33,112 nucleotides of DNA from GCA-2724215 sp015660315 (GTDB lineage: Bacteria; Latescibacterota; UBA2968; UBA8231). The stretch spans positions 1-33,112 of the forward strand of contig JAPYQE010000043.1 of assembly GCA_029941315.1 (NCBI GenBank), read 5' to 3'. Under the pieces are notes generated by a model. That model was not told the origin of the DNA. It did no database searches and saw nothing but the letters and a program-made list of their open reading frames with translations. Numbering within the stretch: position 1 is the stretch's first letter; every line of letters starts with the position of its first letter. The translations under genes were made by a program, and so were the position numbers. This document shows positions 15,401 to 23,966 of the stretch, piece after piece.

Positions 15401-16423
15401 ATGAGCCATTATGTCTATGTCCCGATCGGTAGCGCGCAGCATCTGCTCGTCTTGGCGATGGATCCACTTTCCGGAGCCCTTGCCATACAGCACGAAGTGC
15501 CGCTCGGCAAAAGCCCGCATGCGATGTGCGCCGACTTCGCGCGCAATAATGTCTATATCGGTCTCAGGCAGGGTGAGGTCTATACGATCGCTGCTTATGC
15601 GATTGATCGGCAGACTGGCGGGCTGACGCCATTGGGCGAAGTGGCGGTCGAGGGGATGCCCTGTTATATGGCGACCGACTGCACGGGGAAGTTTTTGCTA
15701 GCGGCCTATTATAGCGCCGGTCTGGCGACGGTGCACGCGATCGGCGCGGATGGTGCGCTACAAGAGCCGGCCGTTTGCCGCTATGAGACCGAAACCTACG
15801 CGCATTTTATCGCGACCGACCCGACGAATCGTTATGCCTTCGTGCCGCATGTGGAATCAGCCAACGCGATTTACCAGTTTGACTTTGATCAAACCACAGG
15901 GCAACTGACAGCAAATAAGCACACGGCGATCTTGGCCTGTGGGGCAGGGGAGGGGCCGCGGCATTTGGTCTTTCATCCGACGATGGATTTGGTCTACGCC
16001 GACAACGAACAGGGATCGAGCGTCACTGTTTATCGCTTTGATTCGGGGCAGGGGACGCTGGCAGGGGTGCAGACCGTATCGACGCTGCCTGCAGAAGGTT
16101 GCGAGGGCAATAGCAATGCGCAAATCCATATACATCCCTCCGGCAAGTCGCTGTATGTCTCCAATCGCGGCCACGATTCGATCGCGATGTTCGCGATTGA
16201 CGCTGAAACCGGGCTGCTCACTTCGTTAGGCCAGCAGCCGGGAGAAGAGGTGCCGAGGGCTTTTGCTATCGACCCCGACGGCGACTTTCTCTATTCGGGT
16301 GCCGATGCTTCGAATTTTCTGCGCACTTTTAGCATTGGTGAAGATGGCCGGCTTGAGCCGCAGGGAGCGTCTTTTGATCTAGGCGGAACGGCCGGGTGGG
16401 TCTATCCGCTGGTATTGGCGTAG
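15401..16423 (+). CDS. Lactonase family beta-propeller (6-phosphogluconolactonase-like)
   Basis: A 340-residue protein from ATG 15401 after GAGGAA. Repeats of about 50 residues carry the seven-blade lactonase pattern: MSHYVYVPIGSAQHLLVLAM, GEGPRHLVFHPTMDLVYADN, AQIHIHPSGKSLYVSNRGHD and EVPRAFAIDPDGDFLYSGAD. GPRHLVFHP and SNRGHDSI are diagnostic of the YbhE/Pgl family, which hydrolyses sugar lactones. Placed after a Gfo/Idh/MocA oxidoreductase and SDRs, it probably opens the lactone they form (inference). No signal peptide, so cytoplasmic. Confidence 0.9.
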   Translation: MSHYVYVPIGSAQHLLVLAMDPLSGALAIQHEVPLGKSPHAMCADFARNNVYIGLRQGEVYTIAAYAIDRQTGGLTPLGEVAVEGMPCYMATDCTGKFLLAAYYSAGLATVHAIGADGALQEPAVCRYETETYAHFIATDPTNRYAFVPHVESANAIYQFDFDQTTGQLTANKHTAILACGAGEGPRHLVFHPTMDLVYADNEQGSSVTVYRFDSGQGTLAGVQTVSTLPAEGCEGNSNAQIHIHPSGKSLYVSNRGHDSIAMFAIDAETGLLTSLGQQPGEEVPRAFAIDPDGDFLYSGADASNFLRTFSIGEDGRLEPQGASFDLGGTAGWVYPLVLA

Positions 16424-16439
16424 TGTTGCGGAGATCTAG

Positions 16440-16635
16440 TCGATTATGCTTGGGACAGATCTGCGCGGCGTGCGCCTTCGAGCCCGACCTGGTTTTGCTG
16501 AATGTGCCGATGCCGAAAATAGACGATTTTGAGACCTGTCGTAGGTTAAAGACGCATGCGCCCGCCGTGCCGGTGATCTTTCTTACTGCCGGACTGAGGT
16601 CGGAAATGAAGGGATATAATCGAATTGGCATCTAG
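16440..16635 (+). pseudogene. Response-regulator receiver remnant
   Basis: The frame reads CAFEPDLVLLNVPMPKIDDF, then ETCRRLKTHAPAVPVIFLTA and ends at a TAG (16633-16635). This is the beta3-alpha4 part of a CheY-like receiver (PDLVLLD-MMP-DGFE-CR-LK...PVIFLTA). The phosphoacceptor Asp is replaced by Asn (LLNVPMP). The first 45 residues and the last helix are missing, and the following acetyltransferase gene overlaps its end. A degenerate fragment. Confidence 0.65.
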
Positions 16636-17488
16636 TATAAAAAAAGAAAATATAGTCGCTGGGTTGCGTGAGTTGGGGTTGACGGTCGGCTCGGGTGTGG
16701 TTGTGCATTCTTCGCTCAACAGCTTTGGTCGGGTGGATGGTGGGGCGCGGGCGGTAATCGAGGCGTTGATGCAGGTTGTTACGTCTGAGGGCACTTTGCT
16801 GATGCCGTCTTTTAATCACGGTGGGGCTTTTGCAGACGGGGCGCCGGGGTATTTTGATCCGCGGGAAACGCCGACGAGTAATGGAGCGGTTCCCGAAACG
16901 TTCTGGCGCATGCCCGGTGTGGAGCGAAGTTTGAATCCGACACATGCCTTCGCGGCCTGGGGCCGGCGGGCTAAGCGCTATGTGCAGTATCACCATCGCA
17001 CGATAACTATGGGGCCCGAGTCACCCTTGGGGCTGCTGCAGGCCGACGACGGTTATGGTCTACTGCTGGGGGTCGATTATCGCTCGAATACCTTTCACCA
17101 CGTAGTCGAGATGTCGACGGATGCACCTTGTTTGGGTGTGCGGACGGAGGCCTATCCGGTGCGTTTGCGCCATGGTGAAATACGCGACGGGCGGACTTGG
17201 GCTTGGCGCGATGGAAGCTGCCCTTTTACCGATGAGGCGCGTTATCACCAGGTGATCGAAGTTCGCGGTTTACAAAGGGAAGTGATGATCGGGCAGAGCA
17301 GGGTCGTTCTCTTTCGGTTACAGGATTGTTTCGCGGTGTTGGAAGAGATTTTCGATAAGGGCAAAGACGGTTTTCCACCTTGCCGCGATTGTGCGATAAG
17401 GCCGCGGCGAATGCAGCGGACGGTAGAGAGTGATTGGGATCGGGCGGGGCCATGTCTGAGTGCGGATTCAGCCGCACACAGTTATTGA
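16625..17488 (+). CDS. AAC(3)-family N-acetyltransferase
   Basis: A 287-residue protein from TTG 16625 (AAGGGA 10 nt upstream; no ATG precedes the conserved part). Family motifs: VVVHSSLNSFG (25-35), LMPSFNH (59-65), NPTHAFAAWG (104-113), GPESPLG (130-136) and NTFHHVVE (155-162), holding the expected catalytic His and CoA-binding residues. The tail has a CRDC pair. This fold includes aminoglycoside 3-N-acetyltransferases, but environmental homologues often acylate other amines, and context here points to metabolism rather than resistance. It overlaps the receiver remnant and opens a run of same-strand genes. Confidence 0.87.
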   Translation: MASSIKKENIVAGLRELGLTVGSGVVVHSSLNSFGRVDGGARAVIEALMQVVTSEGTLLMPSFNHGGAFADGAPGYFDPRETPTSNGAVPETFWRMPGVERSLNPTHAFAAWGRRAKRYVQYHHRTITMGPESPLGLLQADDGYGLLLGVDYRSNTFHHVVEMSTDAPCLGVRTEAYPVRLRHGEIRDGRTWAWRDGSCPFTDEARYHQVIEVRGLQREVMIGQSRVVLFRLQDCFAVLEEIFDKGKDGFPPCRDCAIRPRRMQRTVESDWDRAGPCLSADSAAHSY

Positions 17489-17669
17489 GGTTCCGCATGG
17501 GCTATCTGTTTTCCGCGCAGTTGCAGGATACTGCGGTTTTGACGGTATATACGATACGGGTGGCGATTGTATCATCGACACAGTTGCAACTGGTGGAGTC
17601 TCGACGGCGATTTGTAGCGGACGTGCATTGTCAATAACTCGATTTTCAACGAATACAAAGGAGACCCAA

Positions 17670-18581
17670 ATGCGCCATTTTACCCGTACCCCCTTTTATA
17701 GTGGCCCGGACGATCCTGAGATCGGCCAAGTGCGTGGTAGGCTAGCACTCGACGAGACGGTGGTTATCGAAACGATCGGCGGGGCCGACAACGATTACCA
17801 AGCCGCCGGTTTCTTGAAAGCCGGCCAGATTATATCCGGCGACACTCATCGCCGTTATGCGCGGCCGGGGGGCCCTTTTTTTATTGAGGGTATCGAGCCC
17901 GACGATTGGGTGGCGATCGAAATTATCAATATGGAAGTAGGCCCTTATGGCTTTTATCGCAATGGCGGTCCCAACTGGGGCAATTGGCGCTGTCTGGCAG
18001 CAGTGCGCGATGGGCTAATCCACTTTCCGCCGGACTTCGTCGTGCCGGTGCGGCCGATGATCGGCGTTATGCAACTCGCGTCGTGGGCGCCCAGCGGCAT
18101 AGACCACGGCGGCAATATGGATTTCAACGCGATGCAGCCGGGCAGCACCGTGCATATTCGCGCGCAGAAGCCCGGCGGTTTGCTTTCGCTGGGCGATGTG
18201 CACGCGCGCATGGGCGATGGTGAGTTGACGGGCGCTGGGGTCGAAATCGATGCGGCGATTACGCTCAAGGTGAGTCGTTCGCCAGGATTCCCTTGTAGTG
18301 CGCCGGTGGTCGAGACGACCCGAGTGGTGGAAAGCGCCGAGGAATGGCTTACTAGCGCCCGTGCGGAGCACTGGGGTGAGGCGTTGCGTTTGGCCTGGAC
18401 CGAAATGGTGGCCCTGCTTATCGACCGCTACGATACCACCTACGAATACGCTAATATGATTGTCGGGACCATTGGCGACGCACGGCCTGGTTTCGCCACC
18501 GGTTATATGGGCAGTTATGTCACGTGCCAGATCGCAGTGACGAAGGAATTGCGGCGCACGGGTGAACCCTACAAGCCATAA
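17670..18581 (+). CDS. Acetamidase/formamidase family protein
   Basis: A 303-residue protein. ATG 17670 lies 6 nt after AAAGGAG; an upstream open extension has no ribosome site. It carries the FmdA/AmdA signatures PGGPFFIEGIEPDDWVAIEI, WAPSGIDHGGNMD and the metal/active-site stretch LSLGDVHARMGDGELTGAGV. The family hydrolyses formamide, acetamide or other short amides to acid and ammonia with a metal centre. It follows an amine N-acetyltransferase, so its real substrate may be an N-acyl or amide product (inference). Its stop overlaps the next gene by one base. Confidence 0.9.
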   Translation: MRHFTRTPFYSGPDDPEIGQVRGRLALDETVVIETIGGADNDYQAAGFLKAGQIISGDTHRRYARPGGPFFIEGIEPDDWVAIEIINMEVGPYGFYRNGGPNWGNWRCLAAVRDGLIHFPPDFVVPVRPMIGVMQLASWAPSGIDHGGNMDFNAMQPGSTVHIRAQKPGGLLSLGDVHARMGDGELTGAGVEIDAAITLKVSRSPGFPCSAPVVETTRVVESAEEWLTSARAEHWGEALRLAWTEMVALLIDRYDTTYEYANMIVGTIGDARPGFATGYMGSYVTCQIAVTKELRRTGEPYKP

Positions 18582-19717
18582 TGGATGATCTAAGGCAAAT
18601 GGCGCATATCGCGACGCCCGCGCTATTAATCGATCGGGCGAAACTGGAGCGCAATCTGTCGTTGATGCAGCAGTTGGCCGACAGGCACGATGTTGCGTTG
18701 CGCCCGCACGCGAAAACGCACAAGTCGATCGAGATCGCTCGGCGGCAACTGGCGCTGGGTGCGACGGGGTTGACGGTGGCAACCGTCGGCGAGGCGCTGG
18801 TGTTTCTCAAGGGCGGGGTCGAGTCGATTACTATTTCCCGCCCGATGGTGGTGCCTGGCGACTTTGCGCGCTTGTGGGCGGAACCGGCGGCGGCCGGTGC
18901 GGATTTGCGCGTCGTCGTCGATTCGGTGTGCGGGGTAGAGGTCGCCGCCGGGCAAGCGGCTAGCGCGGCGCGGACACTGGGTGTATTTATTAAGATCGAT
19001 GTCGGTTTGCATCGCTGTGGGGTCGATCCCGAAAGCGCGGTGCCGATAGACTTGGCGCAGCAAATTGAGGCGGCCGAGTCGTTGGATTTTTGCGGTATCC
19101 TCTCACACGCAGGGCAAGTTTACGCCGTAGAAGACCGCCAGGTGGCTGTGCAGATCGCCGAGGCTGAACGCACCACTATATTAGCGGTGCGCGATACGTT
19201 GATCGATGCGGGTATCGCAGTGCGCGAAGTCTCGGTCGGATCGACGCCGACGATACTGGCGGCGGAAAGCTTCGAGGGCATAACGGAAATCCGGCCGGGC
19301 AATTACACCTTTCTCGATTTGTTGCCGATCAAAGTCGGTGTCGTGCAACACGAGGATGTTGCGCTGTCGGTCTTGGCGACGGTGATCAGCAAGAATGCGA
19401 ATTTTTTTATTACCGACGCGGGTTCCAAAACGCTTACCTCGGATACCGGCGGGCACGGCATGGCCAACGCGCAAGGTTTTGGGATGGCCTATCCTTGTGA
19501 TCGCTATCTGAGCCCAGAGCACGGGTTAGTGGTGGTGGGTTTGTCGGAAGAGCACGGTAAGATCGCACGTGCCGATTACGACCTGGAGATCGGCGCGCAA
19601 CTGCGCATCATCCCCAATCATTCTTGCCCGGTGGCCAATCTGGCGCGGGAGTATACTGTGCTGGGCGGCGAGGGCGTTGTAACTTGGCCGATTGATGCGG
19701 CTTCAAACGCGATATGA
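18581..19717 (+). CDS. D-threonine aldolase / D-serine dehydratase-like PLP enzyme
   Basis: A 378-residue fold-type III PLP protein. The alanine-racemase-like barrel carries the PLP lysine K45 in LRPHAKTHKS (40-49). HAGQVY (176-181), SVGSTPT (218-224) and EIRPGNYTF (236-244) line the barrel. The C-terminal beta domain has SEEHG (322-326) and PNHSCP (345-350), whose His and Cys bind the divalent metal used by D-threonine aldolases and DSD1-type D-serine dehydratases. It cleaves or dehydrates a beta-hydroxy D-amino acid. Coupled to the amidase (shared base) and to the next dioxygenase (4-bp overlap). Confidence 0.9.
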   Translation: MDDLRQMAHIATPALLIDRAKLERNLSLMQQLADRHDVALRPHAKTHKSIEIARRQLALGATGLTVATVGEALVFLKGGVESITISRPMVVPGDFARLWAEPAAAGADLRVVVDSVCGVEVAAGQAASAARTLGVFIKIDVGLHRCGVDPESAVPIDLAQQIEAAESLDFCGILSHAGQVYAVEDRQVAVQIAEAERTTILAVRDTLIDAGIAVREVSVGSTPTILAAESFEGITEIRPGNYTFLDLLPIKVGVVQHEDVALSVLATVISKNANFFITDAGSKTLTSDTGGHGMANAQGFGMAYPCDRYLSPEHGLVVVGLSEEHGKIARADYDLEIGAQLRIIPNHSCPVANLAREYTVLGGEGVVTWPIDAASNAI

Positions 19718-20481
19718 ATATACCGGAAGCGCTAAATGCGCTTGGGGTACGCGACGACACGCTAACCGCGCAAGAAAAGGCACAGCTTGATACGGTGGGG
19801 TACCTGCCAATGCCCAGGACTCTGTCGGCCGCTGAAATCGCGGGCATACGCGCGGCGATGCAGGGTGTCTACGCGAAAGAGAAAACTGGCTTGGAGGGCG
19901 GCCCGGTCGAGTCCAGCTATATGCAAAACAAAGCGCCGGGTTTCGATCTGTGTTTGCAGAAGCCGCGCGTGCTTGCCGCGATCGCCTATGTGCTCGACGG
20001 GCATGTCAAATCTTTTGGCGTGCACGGCCGGCCGCATCCGCCCGGCGGCGAGCGGCAAAATTTACATGTCGACTACAATGGCCCTGCGCCGACTGAGAGT
20101 TGCTACGCGGTAGCCAACTCGCTGTGGATGCTGGTGGATTTCACAGAAAAAAATGGGGCGACGCGGGTGGTTCCCGGCAGCCATTTGAGCGGTGAAAATC
20201 CCCAAGATGCGCTCGATGATCCGACCGCGCCGCACCCGGACGAGGTGTTGTTGCTCGGGAGTGCGGGCACCGTCGTCGTTTGGAATAGCCATCTGTGGCA
20301 CGGGACGACTGCCAATCACAGCAAGCACAGCCGTCATAGCCTGACCAGTTTTTTCTGTCGTCGCGACGACCCGCATATGGTATTTTCGAGTGCGCTCAGT
20401 ATTGAGGCGGCCGAGCGGTTGAGCGAGCAGGTGCGTTGTTTGTTCGCAGACGATACACCATGGACTCCACCTAAGGAGTAA
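19714..20481 (+). CDS. Phytanoyl-CoA dioxygenase family protein (copy 1)
   Basis: A 255-residue Fe(II)/2-oxoglutarate dioxygenase. The metal triad is visible: HVD (H118, D120) in QNLHVDYNG and H196 in LWHGTTAN; R207 in SRHSL is placed to bind 2-oxoglutarate. NGATRVVPGSHLSG (147-160) is the usual core strand pair. The ATG overlaps the aldolase gene by 4 bp. PhyH homologues in environmental bacteria hydroxylate or halogenate diverse small molecules, so phytanoyl-CoA is not the expected substrate. It probably oxidises a product of this operon. Confidence 0.9.
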   Translation: MNIPEALNALGVRDDTLTAQEKAQLDTVGYLPMPRTLSAAEIAGIRAAMQGVYAKEKTGLEGGPVESSYMQNKAPGFDLCLQKPRVLAAIAYVLDGHVKSFGVHGRPHPPGGERQNLHVDYNGPAPTESCYAVANSLWMLVDFTEKNGATRVVPGSHLSGENPQDALDDPTAPHPDEVLLLGSAGTVVVWNSHLWHGTTANHSKHSRHSLTSFFCRRDDPHMVFSSALSIEAAERLSEQVRCLFADDTPWTPPKE

Positions 20482-20487
20482 ACGCGT

Positions 20488-21303
20488 ATGGCCTATGCAG
20501 AGCAGGCAGCACAATACTACGAGGATGGATATTTTATCGCCGATGATGCCTTCGATCCCGGCATGTTGGCCCCGTTGGCGGCGGCGGCTAGGCGGGCGGT
20601 AGCCAAGGTTCAGTCGGGCGAGGTGGTGGCGAAGACGGAAGGAATCAGCACCGGGGGACCGGGTGACAATACGCGTGATATACTCGGTTTGATCGCACCC
20701 GAATTCGGCGAGCCACTTTTTGCCGAGTATTTGGGTTGCCAGGCTATCGAACGCTACATGCACGCGTTATTGGGGCCGGATCTGCGGCTGGGCTGGGTCG
20801 CGATATTCGCCATTCCGGGGCCGGAGGCATACGACACGGGTTGGCACCGCGATTTTAGCCACGAGGAGCGCGATGGCAGCAAAACGGTGGAAATGGAGAT
20901 TCTTGGCCGCCACCGCAAGGGGGTAGTCAAATGGCATATGGCGCTGGTCGATGACGCCTGTCTATGGCTGGTGCCAGGTAGCCAGAAACGCTATCGCACA
21001 GCCGAGGAGCGCGAGGCCTTGATTAACGAGCACTTCGTCGAGTTATCCGACGCGGTGCAGGTCGTATTGAAGAAGGGGCAGACCGTGTTCTGGAACGGGA
21101 ATACCATTCACCGGGGGCGCGCGTCTGAGGGCATGTCCGAGCGGTTGGCGATGATGGGTGCGCTGGCGCAACACCGGGATAGCGATTCGCCGCAGCAAGT
21201 AGCAGAGCGCTTTGTCTGGCGGATGGCCGACAATATCTGCGACGGATTGCCGGAGAAGACGCGGCTTTATTACGACCGGTGGCGCAGTTTGCAGCAAGAT
21301 TGA
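20488..21303 (+). CDS. Phytanoyl-CoA dioxygenase family protein (copy 2)
   Basis: A 271-residue Fe(II)/2-oxoglutarate dioxygenase starting 6 bp after copy 1, with the AAGGAG ribosome site spanning that stop. Metal ligands are H120 and D122 (TGWHRDFS) and H208 (NTIHRGRAS), with R219 for the co-substrate. LWLVPGSQKRYR (159-170) is typical. It has little likeness to copy 1 beyond the shared motifs, so it is not a recent duplicate. Two successive oxygenases suggest a two-step oxidation of one substrate (inference). Confidence 0.9.
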   Translation: MAYAEQAAQYYEDGYFIADDAFDPGMLAPLAAAARRAVAKVQSGEVVAKTEGISTGGPGDNTRDILGLIAPEFGEPLFAEYLGCQAIERYMHALLGPDLRLGWVAIFAIPGPEAYDTGWHRDFSHEERDGSKTVEMEILGRHRKGVVKWHMALVDDACLWLVPGSQKRYRTAEEREALINEHFVELSDAVQVVLKKGQTVFWNGNTIHRGRASEGMSERLAMMGALAQHRDSDSPQQVAERFVWRMADNICDGLPEKTRLYYDRWRSLQQD

Positions 21304-21359
21304 GTCGAGAAGGAATGCGGTTGCTGGTGTCGCCGGCATAACAAGAGAGTATAGGTATA

Positions 21360-22220
21360 ATGGAATATCGAGAATTCGGACAGACGGGTATGCGCTTAAG
21401 TGCTGTGGCTTTGGGCGGATTATTGGCTCATTACTGGGAAGGGGAGTCGATGCACCCACCGCCGGAAGAGAAAAGGCGTATTTATTTGCGGGCGGCCGAA
21501 TTGGGGATAAACCTTTTTGATATGGGCTATGGGGACGAGGTGCATATCCCCGACGAATTAAAAGGCCCTGGGGATGATCGCCATTTTTCACTGAAGGTCG
21601 GTGCGCCCAAGGCCGATGTCCTTGAAGAGATGGTCGACTTGCATTTGAGCAATGTGCGGCGCGAGGCGCTCGATATCTTGCGCGTGCACCACTACGGCTA
21701 TATGGAGGACGAGGCTTTGCGCGAGCGCATCGCCGAACTGAAAAATGCGGGCAAGGTGCGGTCGCTGTGTCTGATCCGCCACTTCGAAAAAGACCAACAG
21801 ATCTATGTAGATCGCGGACCGGAGCCGGAAGCCGACGCGGATCTGGTGATTTACAACTATGTCTGTCGCGGGCAGGAATCGGGCATCGCAGCTGCGGCAA
21901 AAGCGGGCAAGGGCGTGTTGATTATGAAGGCGCTCGGCGGGCAGTATTTGAGCTGGCAGCACAAAAATTCGACCGACTGGTCGCAAGCGACGGAAGAGAC
22001 CCTGATCGAGTTGTCGCCACTGGGCGAGAGCATGCGGCACGAGTTGGATCTGGTCTATTCGTTTAGCGCGGGGCCTTGGCGCGAGTTGGCGCCGGCGGGT
22101 GAAGAGGTTGCGCCGACGGGGCCGGCGGTGGCGTGGGTACTCAAAAATAAGAATGTGAGCAGCGCTTTGGTAGCGGTGGCGAGTGTCGAAGAGTTGCAGG
22201 CGGCGGTGGCGTGCCTCTAA
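21360..22220 (+). CDS. Aldo/keto reductase family protein
   Basis: A 286-residue TIM-barrel protein. The N-terminus MEYREFGQTGMRLSAVALGG is typical of the family. Catalytic residues in place are D54 and Y57 (LFDMGYGD), K79 (FSLKVGA) and H110/H111 (ILRVHHYG). The C-terminal VAWVLKNKNVSSALVAVAS fits the NADP-binding end. It ends the 16625-22220 run and is followed by a hairpin terminator. It may reduce the carbonyl made by the upstream oxygenases or aldolase (inference). Confidence 0.87.
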   Translation: MEYREFGQTGMRLSAVALGGLLAHYWEGESMHPPPEEKRRIYLRAAELGINLFDMGYGDEVHIPDELKGPGDDRHFSLKVGAPKADVLEEMVDLHLSNVRREALDILRVHHYGYMEDEALRERIAELKNAGKVRSLCLIRHFEKDQQIYVDRGPEPEADADLVIYNYVCRGQESGIAAAAKAGKGVLIMKALGGQYLSWQHKNSTDWSQATEETLIELSPLGESMRHELDLVYSFSAGPWRELAPAGEEVAPTGPAVAWVLKNKNVSSALVAVASVEELQAAVACL

Positions 22221-22234
22221 TTTGACGCGGCGGG

Positions 22235-22262
22235 GGGCGCCTGCGGTGAGCGCCCTTTAATT
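22235..22262 (+). terminator. Rho-independent terminator candidate
   Basis: GGGCGC (22235-22240) pairs with GCGCCC (22250-22255) around a 9-nt loop and is followed by TTTAATT. It lies 15 bp after the aldo/keto reductase stop, at the end of a long rightward run that faces a leftward gene. Confidence 0.5.
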
Positions 22263-22472
22263 GCAGGATAACAGATGGCCCGGTATGCGATCTAGTCGGT
22301 GAGCATAGCGGGCCGAGTTGTAGTGCATGCGGTTGAATTGCGCGTTGGACGTAATGGCTGCCGGGGTGATCTATTACGAAAAATGGCTGTCTAGATAAGC
22401 GGTCTAAAAGTCCCAGTAGCTCGCCGAGTCGAAGCGGTTGAAGAATTGGCTATAGTAGTATAGATAGGGCAT
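22257..22472 (-). pseudogene. Unidentified decayed coding remnant
   Basis: One reverse frame reads MPYLYYYSQFFNRFDSASYW then DF-stop, AYLDSHFS-stop-stop, then TSNAQFNRMHYNSARYAHRL. The aromatic-rich, protein-like pieces stay in the same frame but are cut by TAG and TAA-TAG. No family was recognised. The rest of 22263-22591 holds no other gene or repeat that I can see. Confidence 0.3.
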
Positions 22473-22591
22473 CAGCAGATGCTATAAGCAGGATACAGAT
22501 CAGCCAGGGCAGGCCAAAGCTGGGTGAATTTACTGCGCAATTGCCCGGCGTGCCCACGGTTGTTCAGCGAAGACGCAACGCTATGGGGCGT

Positions 22592-23881
22592 TTACACTTC
22601 CGCGTCCTGCGAATCCCGCACGAAAAACACGGCCAGAACAAAGGATAGTCCAGTGGCCGCGAGCAAAAAAACCCAAGGCGAAGCTTCGTGCCATTCGTAG
22701 AGCAGGCCTCCTGCCAGGGAGGCAAGCGCCAACGGAATAATCGTGAAAAAACCCACCCCTGGCCCGCCTGTGCCGCCGGTCGCTGCACCGATGCGCACGC
22801 TGCCGCGACCAATCGCCGCCATCACCCGCCCGCGAATATCTCTGGGGACCGTATCGGCCAAGAGCGCTCCGCATGCCGGTCCGAAGAAGGCCATGGTGAT
22901 GGCGACTACGCAGCGCAATGCGATGACCTGCATCAAGGTTTGTGCGAAGATAAAACAGGGCAGGGTCGCAGTGGACAAGAGCAGGGCCGCGAGGATAAAA
23001 CGCGTGCGCCCGTAGCGGTCGGCGAGAAAACCGGCCGGAATCCGCACGGCATTGCCCAGGGCGGCTTCAACTAATAAGACCAAACCCCATTGCGTTGATG
23101 TTAGGCCGATATGGGTATTGGCGTAGACGACCCAGAAGGGACCGGCGACGCCATTGGCCATAAAACCGAGAATGATGATCGCAGTGAGTGCTTGCAACGT
23201 GCGGGGGAATTGCTGTAGGAGGGCTGGGATGCCCGAATAGGCATCTTTCAAGCTCGCAGAGAGTTGTGAAAACTCTACCGTCTCCGTTTTAGCTTCTACG
23301 GTGTCTTCGATAAATATTAGGTTGATCGTCGCGCCGAGCGCATAGGCTGCCGCCATAATGGCGTATAGGATGCGCATCCCTGCGTCGATGCCCTGCCAGT
23401 CGAGCATATGGCCAGCGGCATAGGGCGCGAGAATGGCTAACGCCCCCGAAACCGTCATCATGGTTGCGATACCGCGGCCCCGACTTTTGGGCGTGAGTGA
23501 GTCGGCGATCAGCGCGGAAGAAGCCGGGTGCTGCAATACGGCAAAGCCCTGTAGCAGCCGGGCCGCGGCCAGCCAATGCCAACTGGGAGCGAAGATATAG
23601 ATCAGAAAGGTCAGGCTGGAAAAGTAGCCGGTGAAGGCGATGAGCTTGGCGCGGCTGACGTGGTCGGCGAGATAGCCGGCGATGGGGTAGACTATTAACC
23701 CGCCGAGCGGTCCAAGCGCATAAACAATGCCAATCTCGGCGGGGTTGCCGCCGAGCGAGATGATAAAGAGCGGCGCGTAGGGAAAGACCATGCTGCGGCA
23801 AAACATGCCCAAGGCGCCCGAGATCGAGAGCACGAGGATATTGCCGCGCATAAAGGCAAAGGTTTTGGCGGGGGTAGACAT
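22592..23881 (-). CDS. MFS transporter
   Basis: A 429-residue protein with about 12 membrane helices. MFS signatures: GYLADHVSRAK after helix 2 and GFLADRYGRTR in the second half, the two copies of the helix 2-3 loop motif. LQGFAVLQHPASSALIADSL and VPRDIRGRVMAAIG resemble sugar or drug exporters of the family. It is downstream of the ManD-like dehydratase on the same strand (gap 85 bp) and so is likely to carry its substrate or product. It is convergent with the aldo/keto reductase operon. Confidence 0.92.
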   Translation of the reverse strand: MSTPAKTFAFMRGNILVLSISGALGMFCRSMVFPYAPLFIISLGGNPAEIGIVYALGPLGGLIVYPIAGYLADHVSRAKLIAFTGYFSSLTFLIYIFAPSWHWLAAARLLQGFAVLQHPASSALIADSLTPKSRGRGIATMMTVSGALAILAPYAAGHMLDWQGIDAGMRILYAIMAAAYALGATINLIFIEDTVEAKTETVEFSQLSASLKDAYSGIPALLQQFPRTLQALTAIIILGFMANGVAGPFWVVYANTHIGLTSTQWGLVLLVEAALGNAVRIPAGFLADRYGRTRFILAALLLSTATLPCFIFAQTLMQVIALRCVVAITMAFFGPACGALLADTVPRDIRGRVMAAIGRGSVRIGAATGGTGGPGVGFFTIIPLALASLAGGLLYEWHEASPWVFLLAATGLSFVLAVFFVRDSQDAEV

Positions 23882-23966
23882 GGTTTAGTTCGTCTCGCTA
23901 CTGAACCGTTCCGCAGGGCATATGGGGCCGGTATGAGCTTGTAAGGATTTGCTTGTAATCGTTTTT

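Noticed and set aside
16625..17488. Call as an aminoglycoside-resistance gene
   Set aside because: Only the fold is shared with resistance enzymes; the gene lies in a metabolic operon with no resistance or mobile context.
18015..18782. Long antisense ORF (255 codons) across the amidase and aldolase genes
   Set aside because: Both sense genes have full family motifs; the antisense product is Arg/His/Pro-rich, typical of the complement of GC-rich coding DNA.
21043..21900. Antisense ORF of 285 codons over the second dioxygenase and aldo/keto reductase
   Set aside because: Low-complexity composition and no ribosome site; the sense genes are well supported.
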